A stretch of 64,000 nucleotides of DNA from Clostridia bacterium (GCA_017399405.1 JAFQCT010000007.1:1-64000); one strand, 5' to 3'. Shown: positions 41,554-50,774, counted from the stretch's first letter. Numbers and translations are program-made. The notes: generated by a model not told the origin, from the sequence alone.

Positions 41554-42717
41554 TTACATCTGTTCCAAAATATATTGCTTTACATCTTCCAATTTGCTTT
41601 CTTTCCATTTGCCTTCTTCAGCTTTTTCGGCTAATGGACAAATAATATAGAAATCAAGCGTTTCACCGGGAACTCGACCTGTTCGCAAAGGCTCTGCAAA
41701 ATGTTCTTTCCATTTCTCTTCACTTGCACCTTTGAATTCTTCAGGCTTTAAGTAGGTCATTTGTCGTTTTGTTGCAGCAATAAGCATCTTTGCCGATAAA
41801 GGTGCTAAAAGCTCATATTCGTCCTTTTGAACATCAACAAATATGCGTGGTAACTTATCTTTAACAATTTTTTCTTCACCACGAATAATTTTAAGTCCCA
41901 TTGGCTCAAAATTGAATTCATTTTCAGAAAAGTTAAGTTTAATAATCAACCCAATATCAGTATTAAACTGTGAGCGTTGATAATCCGTATCAAAAATAAA
42001 GTTGCCAAGTGAATAGAAAATTACTTTATCCCCAACAGTTTCATAATTCATCGGTACATGTGGATGATGTGCAACAACAATATCAGCACCCATTTCCAAA
42101 TACTTGTGATATCTCTCACGAGTGTAAGGGGAAGGGAGCGGAGTAAATTCTTCACCTGCGTGGGCAACTACAATACACCAACGACAAGTCTTTTTAATTT
42201 CGTTAATGGACTTTTGAATTTCGTCAAGGTCACTCCAACTGTAACAACCCGGCTTATCAACATCTGCTTTTCTGCAAGCTCGCTGATAACCAACGCCAAA
42301 CATACCAATTCCGCCCGCTTCATTAAGAATAACGGGTTTTCTAGCCTCGTCAATATTCATTCCTGCACCGATTGTCTGCACACCATTTTCTTTTGCAATT
42401 TTCAATGTACTTTCAATGCCATAAGGACCTGCATCCATAATATGATTATTACAGATATTCCATATATCTGATTTCATATTATTAAGTACTTTTACAGCCT
42501 TTGGGTCAATAGTATGTAATAACTGTTGAACACCACTTTGAGTAGTATTCTGTTCTGCAACAGCAACAGGACCTTCAACATTTGTGATTACATGGTCAGC
42601 ACTATGAAGAAAGTCGAGAATTTCTTGTGATATTAAGTTTTCATCATCCCATTTACCATACATATATCGGTCAAAACCAATATCACCGGTAAAAACTAAA
42701 GAAGTTTTTTCTTTCAT
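41554..42717 (-). CDS. CapA-family metallophosphoesterase-like protein
   Basis: A 387-residue protein of the CapA/PgsA family (poly-gamma-glutamate capsule type). It begins with LVFTGDIGFDRYM, then NVEGPVA and NNHIMDAGPYG, and VVAHAGEE and VAHHPHVPMN further on, the metal-ligand blocks of this fold. No signal peptide or anchor is visible, unlike capsule-associated CapA, and no capB or capC is near, so a capsule role is doubtful. It is probably a cytoplasmic phosphoesterase of unknown substrate. AAAGG precedes the ATG, and it has its own promoter. Confidence 0.88.
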   Translation of the reverse strand: MKEKTSLVFTGDIGFDRYMYGKWDDENLISQEILDFLHSADHVITNVEGPVAVAEQNTTQSGVQQLLHTIDPKAVKVLNNMKSDIWNICNNHIMDAGPYGIESTLKIAKENGVQTIGAGMNIDEARKPVILNEAGGIGMFGVGYQRACRKADVDKPGCYSWSDLDEIQKSINEIKKTCRWCIVVAHAGEEFTPLPSPYTRERYHKYLEMGADIVVAHHPHVPMNYETVGDKVIFYSLGNFIFDTDYQRSQFNTDIGLIIKLNFSENEFNFEPMGLKIIRGEEKIVKDKLPRIFVDVQKDEYELLAPLSAKMLIAATKRQMTYLKPEEFKGASEEKWKEHFAEPLRTGRVPGETLDFYIICPLAEKAEEGKWKESKLEDVKQYILEQM

Positions 42718-42746
42718 AGAAATAAGCCTTTCGAATAATTTATTTC

Positions 42747-42775
42747 ATTATAACATTATTATAGTTATATTTCAA
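42747..42775 (-). promoter_or_regulatory. promoter of the CapA-like gene
   Basis: Minus-strand TTGAAA (42775-42770), 17-base spacer, perfect TATAAT (42752-42747). It overlaps the end of the upstream transglutaminase-like gene. Confidence 0.65.
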
Positions 42776-43566
42776 TTCGGTATTTTTGATTTGAATTCTT
42801 TTTTCTTTGATAGTTTTCTTTTTGTTCGCCTATCTGTAGAGTTGTCTTGCCATGTTGTTAAATTTGAAATACAAAGTTTTAAAAAGCTATTTACATATAC
42901 ATCAAAACATTCGTTAGTTCCATTGAAGTTATATCCATTAACAGTTGGTTCTATGTTTTTGAGAAATAATTCTCTCATTTCAAAGATATCAATGGGTGTA
43001 CCGTTGCTGTTACTGAACCAACAACCGAAAGAAGGGTCAAAAACACACCATTTATCGAGTTCACTGATATATGCCTGACAAGTAAAATGACAACTTTTAA
43101 ATTTTGTTGAAATCATACAAACAGGATACGCTTTGATGCCAACTGCAACAAGACAGTCTGCAAATGCAATAGCTTTCAGCCTACAGTTAATTGCATTTTT
43201 AAAAGGTTTATCAAACGAATAATTTAAAATATCCAATGTGTTGTCGCATATGGGTATTATTTGTGCACCATTATAAAAAGTGTGTTCTTTTAACCAATTA
43301 AGTATTTGTAATACTTTTTCAAAATCACTATTATCTGTTGCGATATTGGATAATTTGTATTTATTTGTTATTTGTTTATGGAAATCACGATATGAAGTTA
43401 TATTATCAATGTTAGTGACAAATGGGTCTTCGTTATTTTGAAATTTATCTCTTTTTGTTAATGGGTCTTCTGCAAGAGCTCTCTTATAATCAAAATTTTT
43501 AACGTATTCAATATATCTTTTCTTGTTTTGGACTTTAATACATTCAAGTAAAACTTTAATTCTCAT
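42772..43566 (-). CDS. transglutaminase-like cysteine protease superfamily protein
   Basis: A 264-residue protein without signal peptide. The middle third carries a transglutaminase-core triad: Cys in INCRLKAIAFADCL, His in SCHFTCQAY, and Asp in CVFDPSFG. The N-terminal 80 residues are charged and unlike known domains, and the C-terminus is strongly basic (RRTKRKLSKKKEFKSK). It may act as a peptidase or crosslinking enzyme; no substrate can be named. The ATG follows GGAGAAAAAAT. It neighbours the CapA-like gene but has its own promoter. Confidence 0.75.
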   Translation of the reverse strand: MRIKVLLECIKVQNKKRYIEYVKNFDYKRALAEDPLTKRDKFQNNEDPFVTNIDNITSYRDFHKQITNKYKLSNIATDNSDFEKVLQILNWLKEHTFYNGAQIIPICDNTLDILNYSFDKPFKNAINCRLKAIAFADCLVAVGIKAYPVCMISTKFKSCHFTCQAYISELDKWCVFDPSFGCWFSNSNGTPIDIFEMRELFLKNIEPTVNGYNFNGTNECFDVYVNSFLKLCISNLTTWQDNSTDRRTKRKLSKKKEFKSKIPN

Positions 43567-43602
43567 ATTTTTTCTCCATTTTTGTATTATTTCTTTGATT
43601 AG

Positions 43603-43631
43603 ATTATATCATTAACTATTAGTCAAAACAA
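43603..43631 (-). promoter_or_regulatory. promoter of the transglutaminase-like gene
   Basis: Minus-strand TTGTTT (43631-43626), 17-base spacer, perfect TATAAT (43608-43603). Confidence 0.55.
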
Positions 43632-43768
43632 TTGTTTAGTGGTTGTATTTTGCTAAAAATACTAACTTAATGGTTGAATTTGAATATTTTCTTCAATTAT
43701 TTATATTATTACTAATTAGAAAATAGTAGTCCGACAAAATTCGAAACTGCAATTCTAGAGAGTATTCT

Positions 43769-43863
43769 GTTTACTTATTAACTTTTCACTATTACATCTT
43801 ACTTTCCAAAAATCGATTCTAAAATTTAGTGAAGAGTGAATAGTTAAGAAGTAATAAGTAAAA
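43769..43863. repeat. long imperfect inverted repeat (about 95 bp), MITE-like
   Basis: Arms starting TTTACTTATTA (43770-43780) and ending TAATAAGTAAA (43853-43863) are imperfect reverse complements over about 34 bases each, around a central 25 bases. There is no coding capacity. It could be a small non-autonomous element or a decayed hairpin. It lies in a gene-free stretch (43567-44105) together with tRNA debris. Confidence 0.4.
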
Positions 43864-43895
43864 TCGAGAAGTCGCGAATACAACATCTCGATTTT
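43860..43895 (-). terminator. terminator behind the tRNA-like fossil
   Basis: AAAATCGAGA (43860-43869) pairs perfectly with TCTCGATTTT (43886-43895). On the minus strand it immediately follows the CCA end of the degenerate tRNA copy, the place where a tRNA terminator would be. Confidence 0.6.
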
Positions 43896-43988
43896 TGGTG
43901 CGGGTAGCAGGGGTCGAATGTATGCTACGGCTACGCCTTGCATCCATTTCGCTCGGTGACCCAAATTCTAACGAATTTCGGTACCCAC
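43896..43988 (-). pseudogene. degenerate tRNA-Leu-like copy
   Basis: The 3' end (CCA, discriminator, acceptor strand TACCCGC and the 3' half of the T arm) is identical to the intact tRNA-Leu at 44106-44190 over 25 bases (43894-43918 against 44104-44128). At the other end GTGGGTA (43988-43982) can still pair with TACCCGC. The body between is unrelated, with no anticodon arm or D arm. This is either a tRNA pseudogene or an attachment-site scar from past integration at the tRNA 3' end. Confidence 0.6.
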
Positions 43989-44071
43989 CTCACGACCTTT
44001 TGCTAAAAATGATTCACCGAATCATTTTCTTAACGCAAAAACCTTCCCAGGTTCGACCACCTGTATAAAAT
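43989..44071. other. non-coding debris between tRNA copies
   Basis: No gene is visible. It holds a perfect 10-bp hairpin AAAATGATTC/GAATCATTTT (44006-44015, 44019-44028). It also holds CAGGTTCGACCACCTG (44048-44063), which resembles a tRNA T arm on the plus strand and may be another tRNA fragment. Confidence 0.4.
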
Positions 44072-44102
44072 AAAGGACCCCAACAAAATGTTGAAGTCCT
44101 TT
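44072..44102 (-). terminator. tRNA-Leu terminator
   Basis: Bases 44072-44085 pair with 44089-44102. On the minus strand the 14-bp stem is continuous with two G-U pairs, followed by TTTATTTTAT. Confidence 0.7.
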
Positions 44103-44105
44103 GTT

Positions 44106-44190
44106 TGGTGCGGGTAGCAGGGGTCGAACCTGTACACCTCTCGGCACAAGATCCTAAATCTTGCGTGTCTGCCAATTCCACCATACCCGC
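44106..44190 (-). tRNA. tRNA-Leu (TAG)
   Basis: An 85-base class II tRNA with encoded CCA. The acceptor GCGGGTA pairs with TACCCGC. Anticodon stem CAAGA/TCTTG frames the TAG anticodon (44156-44154). A long variable arm and T-loop TTCGACC are present. The pair at the base of the T stem is an A-C mismatch. It reads CUN leucine codons. Confidence 0.95.
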
Positions 44191-44202
44191 GAATACTTGC
44201 AT

Positions 44203-44231
44203 ATTATATCAAAGTTTTTTTCAAAATTCAA
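44203..44231 (-). promoter_or_regulatory. tRNA-Leu promoter
   Basis: Minus-strand TTGAAT (44231-44226), 17-base spacer, perfect TATAAT (44208-44203), ending 12 bases before the tRNA. Confidence 0.65.
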
Positions 44232-44311
44232 TAGACAAATCCATTATTATGTATTAAAATATATATGATATTATGCCTTAATGGGCTTTGTATAATTTGG
44301 AGGTAAAAATT

Positions 44312-46066
44312 ATGGGATTTATGAAAACTCGTTGGACTGATAAGGTTGACAGAAATAATCCGTTGCCTGAGTATCCTCGTCCACAAATGGAGCGTAGTGA
44401 TTGGATGTCTCTTAATGGCGTTTATGACTATGCAATCAAAGGTGCAAATTGCGAATGGGCGGAAGATTTTGATGGTGAAATCGTAGTGCCATTTGCAGTT
44501 GAAAGTATGCTTTCAGGTGTACAAAAACCATTACTCCCAAGTCAGCGTCTTTGGTATAAAAAGACATTTACAATTCCAGAAAATATGAAAGGCAAGAACA
44601 TTCTTCTTAACTTTGCTGCTGTTGATTGGCAGTGTAAAGTTTATGTAAACAAATCTCTTGCAGGTACACATACAGGTGGTTACGCAACATTTACACTTGA
44701 TATTACAAGTTTACTTAATGACGGTGAAAATGAACTTGTAGTCTGCGTTTATGACCCAACTGAAAAAGGTTGGCAACAGCGTGGTAAACAGGTTATTGAT
44801 ACTCACGGATTCTGGTATGTTGCAACATCAGGTATCTGGCAGAGTGTTTGGCTTGAAGCAGCGGATGCTTGCCATATCACAAAACTTCGTATGATTCCTG
44901 ACATTGACGAAAAAGCTCTTAAAATCAAAACTTTTGCTACAGAAGAAAATTGTGAAGTAAAGGTTACAGTTTTTGATGGCGAAACAGTTGTATCTGAAAA
45001 CACAATCTCAATGGATGATGAAATCAAGTTTGACGATATAAAACTTTGGTCACCTGAAAATCCATTCCTTTATGACCTTAAAATTGAACTCTTGAAAGAT
45101 GGCAAAACTGTTGATACAGTTAAGAGCTACATTGGTATGCGTAAGTTCTCAATGGAAAAAGATAATTACGGTATTCCAAGATTTTTCCTTAATAATGAGC
45201 CATATTTTCAGAAAGGTCTTCTTGACCAAGGTTATTGGTCAGATGGTGGTATGACACCTCCAACAGATGAAGCAATGATTTATGATATTGAAACAATGAA
45301 GAGATTAGGCTTCAATATGCTTCGTAAACATATCAAAGTCGAACTTGACCGTTGGTATTATCATTGTGACCGTCTTGGTATGCTTGTATGGCAAGATATG
45401 GTTAGTGGTGGCGAATACATAGGTCAGTTCCTTGCAGGTGTCACACCATTCTTTGGTATCCATGTTAAAGATGATAAATACAAGGCTTTTAAGCGTGGCG
45501 AAAAGAAATGGCGTGATGAATTTAAGCGTGAACTTAACGAAATGCTTAATCAGTTGTTTAATCACACTTGTATTTCAGTATGGGTACCATTTAATGAAGG
45601 CTGGGGTCAATTTGACTCAGTTCAGATTGCAACAAGTGTTAAAAACTTTGACCCAACAAGACTTGTTGACCATGCAAGTGGTTGGCACGACCAAGGTGCA
45701 GGCGACTTTAACAGTATGCACAGATATGTTGTGCCTGTAACTCCTCGCAGAAATGACGGTAGAATTTTTGTAATTTCTGAATACGGCGGATACAGCAGAA
45801 TCGTAAGTGACCACACTTGGGACGAAACAAAGAGTTTCGGTTATATGATGTATAAGACAAAAGAGTCACTCTCAAAAGCATATAAAAACTTACATGAAAG
45901 ACAGATTATTCCACTTATTGACAAAGGACTTTGTGCAACCGTTTATACACAGGTTAGTGATGTTGAAAACGAAGTTAATGGTATTTTAACTTATGACCGT
46001 GAGCATATTAAGATTGATGAAGATGTGCTTATCGATATCAACAGCAAACTTACAATAATGAAATAA
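44312..46066 (+). CDS. glycoside hydrolase family 2 protein (beta-galactosidase/glucuronidase type)
   Basis: A 584-residue retaining glycosidase, probably cytoplasmic (no signal peptide). It has an N-terminal jelly-roll sugar-binding domain (about 20-190, WYKKTFTIPENMKGKN), an Ig-like domain, and a TIM barrel. Catalytic residues are Glu429 (acid/base, in VPFNEGWGQ) and Glu490 (nucleophile, in VISEYGGYS). It is short for LacZ and fits the compact GH2 group without C-terminal domains. Specificity is unclear. The ATG at 44312 follows TTGGAGG. A WYL regulator gene starts 2 bases after the stop and may control it. Confidence 0.9.
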   Translation: MGFMKTRWTDKVDRNNPLPEYPRPQMERSDWMSLNGVYDYAIKGANCEWAEDFDGEIVVPFAVESMLSGVQKPLLPSQRLWYKKTFTIPENMKGKNILLNFAAVDWQCKVYVNKSLAGTHTGGYATFTLDITSLLNDGENELVVCVYDPTEKGWQQRGKQVIDTHGFWYVATSGIWQSVWLEAADACHITKLRMIPDIDEKALKIKTFATEENCEVKVTVFDGETVVSENTISMDDEIKFDDIKLWSPENPFLYDLKIELLKDGKTVDTVKSYIGMRKFSMEKDNYGIPRFFLNNEPYFQKGLLDQGYWSDGGMTPPTDEAMIYDIETMKRLGFNMLRKHIKVELDRWYYHCDRLGMLVWQDMVSGGEYIGQFLAGVTPFFGIHVKDDKYKAFKRGEKKWRDEFKRELNEMLNQLFNHTCISVWVPFNEGWGQFDSVQIATSVKNFDPTRLVDHASGWHDQGAGDFNSMHRYVVPVTPRRNDGRIFVISEYGGYSRIVSDHTWDETKSFGYMMYKTKESLSKAYKNLHERQIIPLIDKGLCATVYTQVSDVENEVNGILTYDREHIKIDEDVLIDINSKLTIMK

Positions 46067-46068
46067 TT

Positions 46069-47067
46069 ATGAAAAGTAATAAACAAAAGTTAAGAATACT
46101 TTATATTATTGACATTCTTGCAAATAAATCTGATGAAGACCATTTATTATCCGCAAACGACATTATTCGTTATCTTAAAGATGATTACGGTATAGAATGT
46201 GAGCGAAAAACTGTATATGACTGCATTGATTGTCTAAATGAATATGGTTATGAGATTATAAAATCGTCATCTCCTCGCGGTTACTTTATGGTGCCATATC
46301 ATTTTGAAACTGCCGAACTTCGTTTGCTTATTGATGCAGTTCAGTCTGCAAACTTTATTTCTGCTAAAAAGACAAAAGCGTTACTTAAAAAGTTTTCTGC
46401 ATTTGCAAGTGAGTATCAATATAAACGACTTGAAAAACAGGTTTATATTGACAACAGAAATAAAGGGTCAAATGAAAATATTTTTTATAATATTGATATT
46501 TTGAATAATGCGATTTTGCAGAAAAAACAAGTTGAAGTTGTTTACAGAAGACGAAAAGTAGTTGAAAGTAATCGTGCTCAATATGAAGAAAAGAGTATGA
46601 CTATCAACCCGTATGCACTTATTTGGGCAGATGACCATTATTATCTTGTTGGTAATTACAGTAAGTATGATAATCTTATTCATCTTCGTGTTGACCGTCT
46701 TAAAAGCGTCACTGTTACTGAAAAAAATGCTCGTCGTTTTTCAGAAGTTTCACCATATACAACATCATTTGATACTGCAGATTACAGCAACAAACACTTG
46801 TCAATGTTTGCAGGTGATATTAAACCTGTTGAACTTATTTGTAAAAATGAAATTATCGAAGAATTTATTGACAGATTCGGTGAAAAATGTCTTATGAAGG
46901 CTTTTGATGATGAACATTTTATTGCAAAATTTGATGTTGCAGTTACAAATGGTCTCGTTTCTTGGATTATGCAGTTTGGCGATAGTATTAAGGTGCGAGG
47001 TCCTAAAGAGTTAAAAAATATGATAATAGACAAAACTAATTCGATTTTGTCTATGTATAATGGGTAA
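46069..47067 (+). CDS. WYL-domain transcriptional regulator
   Basis: A 332-residue protein with an N-terminal winged-helix domain (about 5-70, LSANDIIRYLKDDYGIECERKTVYDCID). A WYL domain follows (about 140-240), with the sequence NPYALIWADDHYYLVGNYSKYDNLIHLRVDRL in place of the canonical Trp-Tyr-Leu block. A WCX-like C-terminal extension is also present. WYL domains bind ligands or nucleic acid and switch the HTH. It directly follows the GH2 gene (2 bases) and probably regulates that gene or a linked sugar system. Confidence 0.9.
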   Translation: MKSNKQKLRILYIIDILANKSDEDHLLSANDIIRYLKDDYGIECERKTVYDCIDCLNEYGYEIIKSSSPRGYFMVPYHFETAELRLLIDAVQSANFISAKKTKALLKKFSAFASEYQYKRLEKQVYIDNRNKGSNENIFYNIDILNNAILQKKQVEVVYRRRKVVESNRAQYEEKSMTINPYALIWADDHYYLVGNYSKYDNLIHLRVDRLKSVTVTEKNARRFSEVSPYTTSFDTADYSNKHLSMFAGDIKPVELICKNEIIEEFIDRFGEKCLMKAFDDEHFIAKFDVAVTNGLVSWIMQFGDSIKVRGPKELKNMIIDKTNSILSMYNG

Positions 47068-47180
47068 AATGATAATTTTTTAACAAATCTGTACTTTATA
47101 CTTGAAAAAAAACAATCATTAGTATAAAATATGCTATGGTAAAATTTAATTTATAATATCTTTGAAAGGATGTATTTTCA

Positions 47181-48374
47181 ATGAGCAGTGCATTAAACAA
47201 AAAGACAGTTGAAGATTTACAGGTAGCTGGCAAGAAAGTTCTTGTTCGTTGCGACTTCAATGTTAAAATGGAAAATGGCGTAATTACAAGTGACAAGAGA
47301 ATTGTTGCTTCATTACCAACAATCAAATATCTTATCGAAAACGGTGCAAAAGTAATTCTTTGCTCACACCTTGGTCGTCCAAAGGGTGAAGTAGTTCCTG
47401 AATTCTCACTTGCTCCTGTTGCTGCAAGACTTTCTGAACTTCTTGGTCAGGAAGTTAAAATGGCAAAAGATGTTGTAGGTGAAAGTGCAAAGTCTTTGGC
47501 AGCTGACCTTAAAGATGGCGAAGTTCTTCTTCTTGAAAATGTTCGTTATGAAAAAGGCGAAACAAAGAATGACCCAGAACTCAGCAAGAAATTTGCTGAC
47601 CTTGCAGAACTCTATGTAAATGACGCTTTCGGTTCAGCTCATAGAGCTCACTCATCAACAGCAGGTGTTGCAGAACATCTTCCTGCAGCTTGCGGTTACC
47701 TTATTCAGAAAGAAATCGAATTTATCGGCGGTGCTCTTGAAAATCCAAAGAGACCACTTGTTGCAATCCTTGGTGGTGCTAAAGTTTCTGATAAAATTGG
47801 TGTTATTACAAACCTTATTGACAAGTGTGATACACTTATCATCGGTGGTGGTATGGCTTATACATTTATGAAAGCACTTGGCCACAACATTGGTACTTCA
47901 CTTCTTGAAGCTGATAAGATTGAACTTGCTGCTGAAATGATGAAGAAAGCTGAAGAAAAAGGTGTTAAGTTCCTTATTCCGGTGGACAACAAAGTTGGTA
48001 AGGAATACGCTGCTGATACTGAAGCAATGGTTGTTAATTCTGATGATATTCCTGACGGTTGGATGGGTCTTGACATTGGTCCTAAGACACAGGCAATCTT
48101 TGCAGATGCAGTTAAAGATGCAGGCACAGTAATCTGGAATGGTCCTATGGGCGTTTCTGAATGGGCTAACTTTGCATCAGGTACAATTGCAGTTGCAACA
48201 GCTATCGCAGAAAGCAACGCAATTTCAATTATTGGTGGTGGCGATTCAGCTGCTGCTATCCAGAAACTCGGTTTTGCTGACAAGATGTCTCACATCTCAA
48301 CAGGTGGCGGTGCATCTCTTGAATACCTTGAAGGTAAAGTTCTTCCTGGTATTGCAGCACTTAACGACAAATAA
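47181..48374 (+). CDS. pgk: phosphoglycerate kinase
   Basis: Pgk makes ATP and 3-phosphoglycerate from 1,3-bisphosphoglycerate in glycolysis. The 397-residue length is standard. The N-domain signature [24 protein letters not shown], and the C-domain nucleotide-binding [10 protein letters not shown] and [13 protein letters not shown] are intact. Gap, the usual upstream partner, is not present; the WYL gene lies before it with a 113-base gap. GAAAGGATG precedes the start. Confidence 0.97.
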   Translation: MSSALNKKTVEDLQVAGKKVLVRCDFNVKMENGVITSDKRIVASLPTIKYLIENGAKVILCSHLGRPKGEVVPEFSLAPVAARLSELLGQEVKMAKDVVGESAKSLAADLKDGEVLLLENVRYEKGETKNDPELSKKFADLAELYVNDAFGSAHRAHSSTAGVAEHLPAACGYLIQKEIEFIGGALENPKRPLVAILGGAKVSDKIGVITNLIDKCDTLIIGGGMAYTFMKALGHNIGTSLLEADKIELAAEMMKKAEEKGVKFLIPVDNKVGKEYAADTEAMVVNSDDIPDGWMGLDIGPKTQAIFADAVKDAGTVIWNGPMGVSEWANFASGTIAVATAIAESNAISIIGGGDSAAAIQKLGFADKMSHISTGGGASLEYLEGKVLPGIAALNDK

Positions 48375-48385
48375 TTAAAATAATA

Positions 48386-48411
48386 TGGGAGGACTTTATA
48401 AGGTCCTCCCA
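48386..48411 (+). other. intercistronic hairpin between pgk and tpiA
   Basis: TGGGAGGAC (48386-48394) pairs perfectly with GTCCTCCCA (48403-48411) over an 8-base loop, without a T-run. It may stabilise or process the pgk-tpiA-gpmI transcript, or act as a weak barrier that sets relative expression. Confidence 0.6.
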
Positions 48412-48439
48412 CAATTTGCAATAAGGAGTAAATATAATT

Positions 48440-49207
48440 ATGAAAAAAGAACTTCGTAGAGCAGTTATCGCAGGTAACTGGAAAATGAATAACACACCTT
48501 CTCAGGCAAAAGCACTTATTGAAGAAATGAAGCCACTCGTTGCTGATGCAAACTGTGATGTTGTACTTTGTGTACCATTTATTGATATTCCTGCAGCAGT
48601 TGAAGCAGCAAAAGGCTCAAACATTAAAATTGGTGCAGAAAATGTTCACTTCAAAGCTTCAGGTGCTTATACTGGTGAAATTTCAGCAGATATGCTTAAA
48701 GAAGCAGGTGTTGAATATGTAGTAATCGGTCATAGCGAAAGAAGACAGTACTTCGGTGAAACAGACCAGACTGTAAATCTTCGTTCACTTGCAGCTCTTA
48801 ATGCAGGTCTTAAAGCAATTATTTGCGTTGGTGAGACTCTTGAACAGAGAGAACTTGGCTACACAGAAACACTTCTTAAGTTCCAGACAAAAATGGCGCT
48901 TACAAATGTTACAAAAGAACAGCTTAAAGATGTAATTATCGCTTATGAGCCAGTTTGGGCTATTGGTACAGGCGTTACTGCTACTGCTGACCAGGCTGAC
49001 GAAGGTAACGGCTATGTTCGTGAAGCTATTGCAGAAGCATACGGTGCTGATGTTGCTGAAACAGTTACAGTTCAGTACGGCGGTTCAATGAACGCAGCAA
49101 ATGCTGATGAACTTGTTGCTAAAGTAAATGTTGATGGCGGTCTTATCGGCGGCGCATCTCTTAAAGCAGTTGATTTCTCCAAAATCGTTGCTGCTGCATC
49201 TAAATAA
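48440..49207 (+). CDS. tpiA: triosephosphate isomerase
   Basis: TpiA interconverts dihydroxyacetone phosphate and glyceraldehyde 3-phosphate. The 255-residue TIM barrel has AGNWKMN (substrate Lys), GHSERRQ (catalytic His) and YEPVWAIGTG (catalytic Glu), plus the phosphate-gripping loop VQYGGSM. AAGGAG precedes the ATG. The gene sits between pgk and gpmI, a common Firmicutes order, 16 bases before gpmI. Confidence 0.98.
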   Translation: MKKELRRAVIAGNWKMNNTPSQAKALIEEMKPLVADANCDVVLCVPFIDIPAAVEAAKGSNIKIGAENVHFKASGAYTGEISADMLKEAGVEYVVIGHSERRQYFGETDQTVNLRSLAALNAGLKAIICVGETLEQRELGYTETLLKFQTKMALTNVTKEQLKDVIIAYEPVWAIGTGVTATADQADEGNGYVREAIAEAYGADVAETVTVQYGGSMNAANADELVAKVNVDGGLIGGASLKAVDFSKIVAAASK

Positions 49208-49223
49208 TTAAAAGGTGAATTAA

Positions 49224-50759
49224 ATGAAAAAACCTGTAGTTTTATGTATTATGGACGGTTTTGGTTACAACCCAAGTGATTACGGTAATGCAATCATAGC
49301 GGCAAAAACACCAAGACTTGACGAAATTTTTAAGAATAATCCAATGACTTATATCGGTGCATCAGGTATGGATGTTGGTCTTCCTGATGGTCAGATGGGT
49401 AACTCTGAGGTTGGCCACACTAATATCGGTGCAGGTCGTGTTGTTTATCAAGAACTCACAAGAATCACAAAATCAATTATGGATGGTGATTTCTTTGAGA
49501 ATGATGTGTTTATGGGTGCAATTGAGAATTGTAAGAAAAACAATTCAGCACTTCACCTTATCGGTCTTCTTTCTGATGGTGGTGTTCATAGCCATAACAC
49601 ACATTTATATGCACTTGTTGAACTTGCAAAGAAAAATGGTCTCGATAAAGTATTTGTTCACGCTTTACTTGACGGTCGTGATGTTCCACCAAGTTCAGGT
49701 GTTGATTTTATTAAAGAACTTGAAGATAAACTTGCAGAAATTGGTGTAGGTAAAATTGCTACAGTTATGGGTAGATTTTACGCTATGGACCGTGACAATA
49801 TGTGGGACAGAGTTGGTATGGCTTACAATGCAATGGTTAACCGTGAAGGTATTGCAACTGATTCTGCACTTGAAGCAGTTAAAAAGTCATACGAAACTAT
49901 TGATGAAGACGGTAAATATCTTACTGACGAATTTGTTATGCCAACAGTTGTTAATGGTGCAGATGCAATTTCTGCAAACGATTCAGTAATCTTCTTTAAC
50001 TTCCGTCCTGATAGAGCAAGAGAAATCACAAGAACTTTTGTTGACCCTGATTTTACAGGATTTGAGCGTAAAGAATTCTTCCCACTTTACTATGTATGTA
50101 TGACTCAGTATGATGCTGAAATGCCAAATGTAAATGTTGCATATAAGCCTGAGGCTCTTACAAATACAATGGGTGAGTATCTTTCAAAACTCGGTAAAAC
50201 TCAGCTTCGTATTGCTGAAACACAGAAGTATGCTCATGTAACATTTTTCTATAATGGTGGCGAAGAAAAGGTTTATCCGGGTGAAGACAGAGTTCTTATT
50301 GACTCTCCAAAGATTTCAACATTTGACTTAAAGCCTGAAATGAGTGCATACGAAGTTTGTGATGCAGCTTGTGAACAGATTTTAAGCGGTAAATATGATG
50401 TTGTTATCCTTAACTACGCTAACTGCGATATGGTTGGTCATACAGGTATTTTTGATGCTGCTGTTAAGGCTGTTGAAGCAGTTGACGAGTGTGTTGGCAA
50501 ACTTGTTGATGCAGTAGAAAAAATGGATGGCGTAATTCTTATTACAGCTGACCATGGTAATGCAGATAAAATGTATGAAGATGATGGCTCACCATTTACT
50601 GCTCATACAACTAACCCTGTTCCATTGGTTGTAGTAGGTAAAGAATGCACTCTTAAACAAGAGGGCGGTAAACTTTGCGACCTTTCTCCAACAATGCTTG
50701 ACATTATGGGACTCGATATTCCTGCTGAAATGAACGGCGTGTCACTTATCGAAAAATAA
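49224..50759 (+). CDS. gpmI: 2,3-bisphosphoglycerate-independent phosphoglycerate mutase
   Basis: GpmI is a Mn-dependent mutase converting 3- to 2-phosphoglycerate. The 511-residue protein of the alkaline phosphatase superfamily has the metal-binding CIMDGFG, the phosphoserine loop DGQMGNSEVGHTNIGAGR, LLSDGGVHSH and TADHGNAD. Mn-dependent phosphoglycerate mutases are pH sensitive and have been linked to spore metabolism in Bacillus. The gene ends the glycolytic run; enolase is not nearby. A strong terminator follows. Confidence 0.97.
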   Translation: MKKPVVLCIMDGFGYNPSDYGNAIIAAKTPRLDEIFKNNPMTYIGASGMDVGLPDGQMGNSEVGHTNIGAGRVVYQELTRITKSIMDGDFFENDVFMGAIENCKKNNSALHLIGLLSDGGVHSHNTHLYALVELAKKNGLDKVFVHALLDGRDVPPSSGVDFIKELEDKLAEIGVGKIATVMGRFYAMDRDNMWDRVGMAYNAMVNREGIATDSALEAVKKSYETIDEDGKYLTDEFVMPTVVNGADAISANDSVIFFNFRPDRAREITRTFVDPDFTGFERKEFFPLYYVCMTQYDAEMPNVNVAYKPEALTNTMGEYLSKLGKTQLRIAETQKYAHVTFFYNGGEEKVYPGEDRVLIDSPKISTFDLKPEMSAYEVCDAACEQILSGKYDVVILNYANCDMVGHTGIFDAAVKAVEAVDECVGKLVDAVEKMDGVILITADHGNADKMYEDDGSPFTAHTTNPVPLVVVGKECTLKQEGGKLCDLSPTMLDIMGLDIPAEMNGVSLIEK

Positions 50760-50774
50760 TTATTAATTGTAGTT

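Noticed and set aside
42772-43566. Toxin or effector reading for the transglutaminase-like protein
   Set aside because: No secretion signal, immunity gene or toxin repeats nearby; the triad alone does not support a toxin call.
43567-44105. Integrated mobile island at tRNA-Leu
   Set aside because: Only a short duplicated tRNA end and hairpins remain; there is no integrase or cargo, so it is reported as a scar rather than an element.
44291-44296. TATAAT just before the GH2 gene
   Set aside because: It lies directly against the TTGGAGG ribosome-binding site, so a transcript starting from it could not contain that site.
47102-47128. Possible pgk promoter TTGAAA to TATAAA
   Set aside because: The spacer is only 15 bases and several other AT-rich -10 candidates lie nearby; not firm enough to list.
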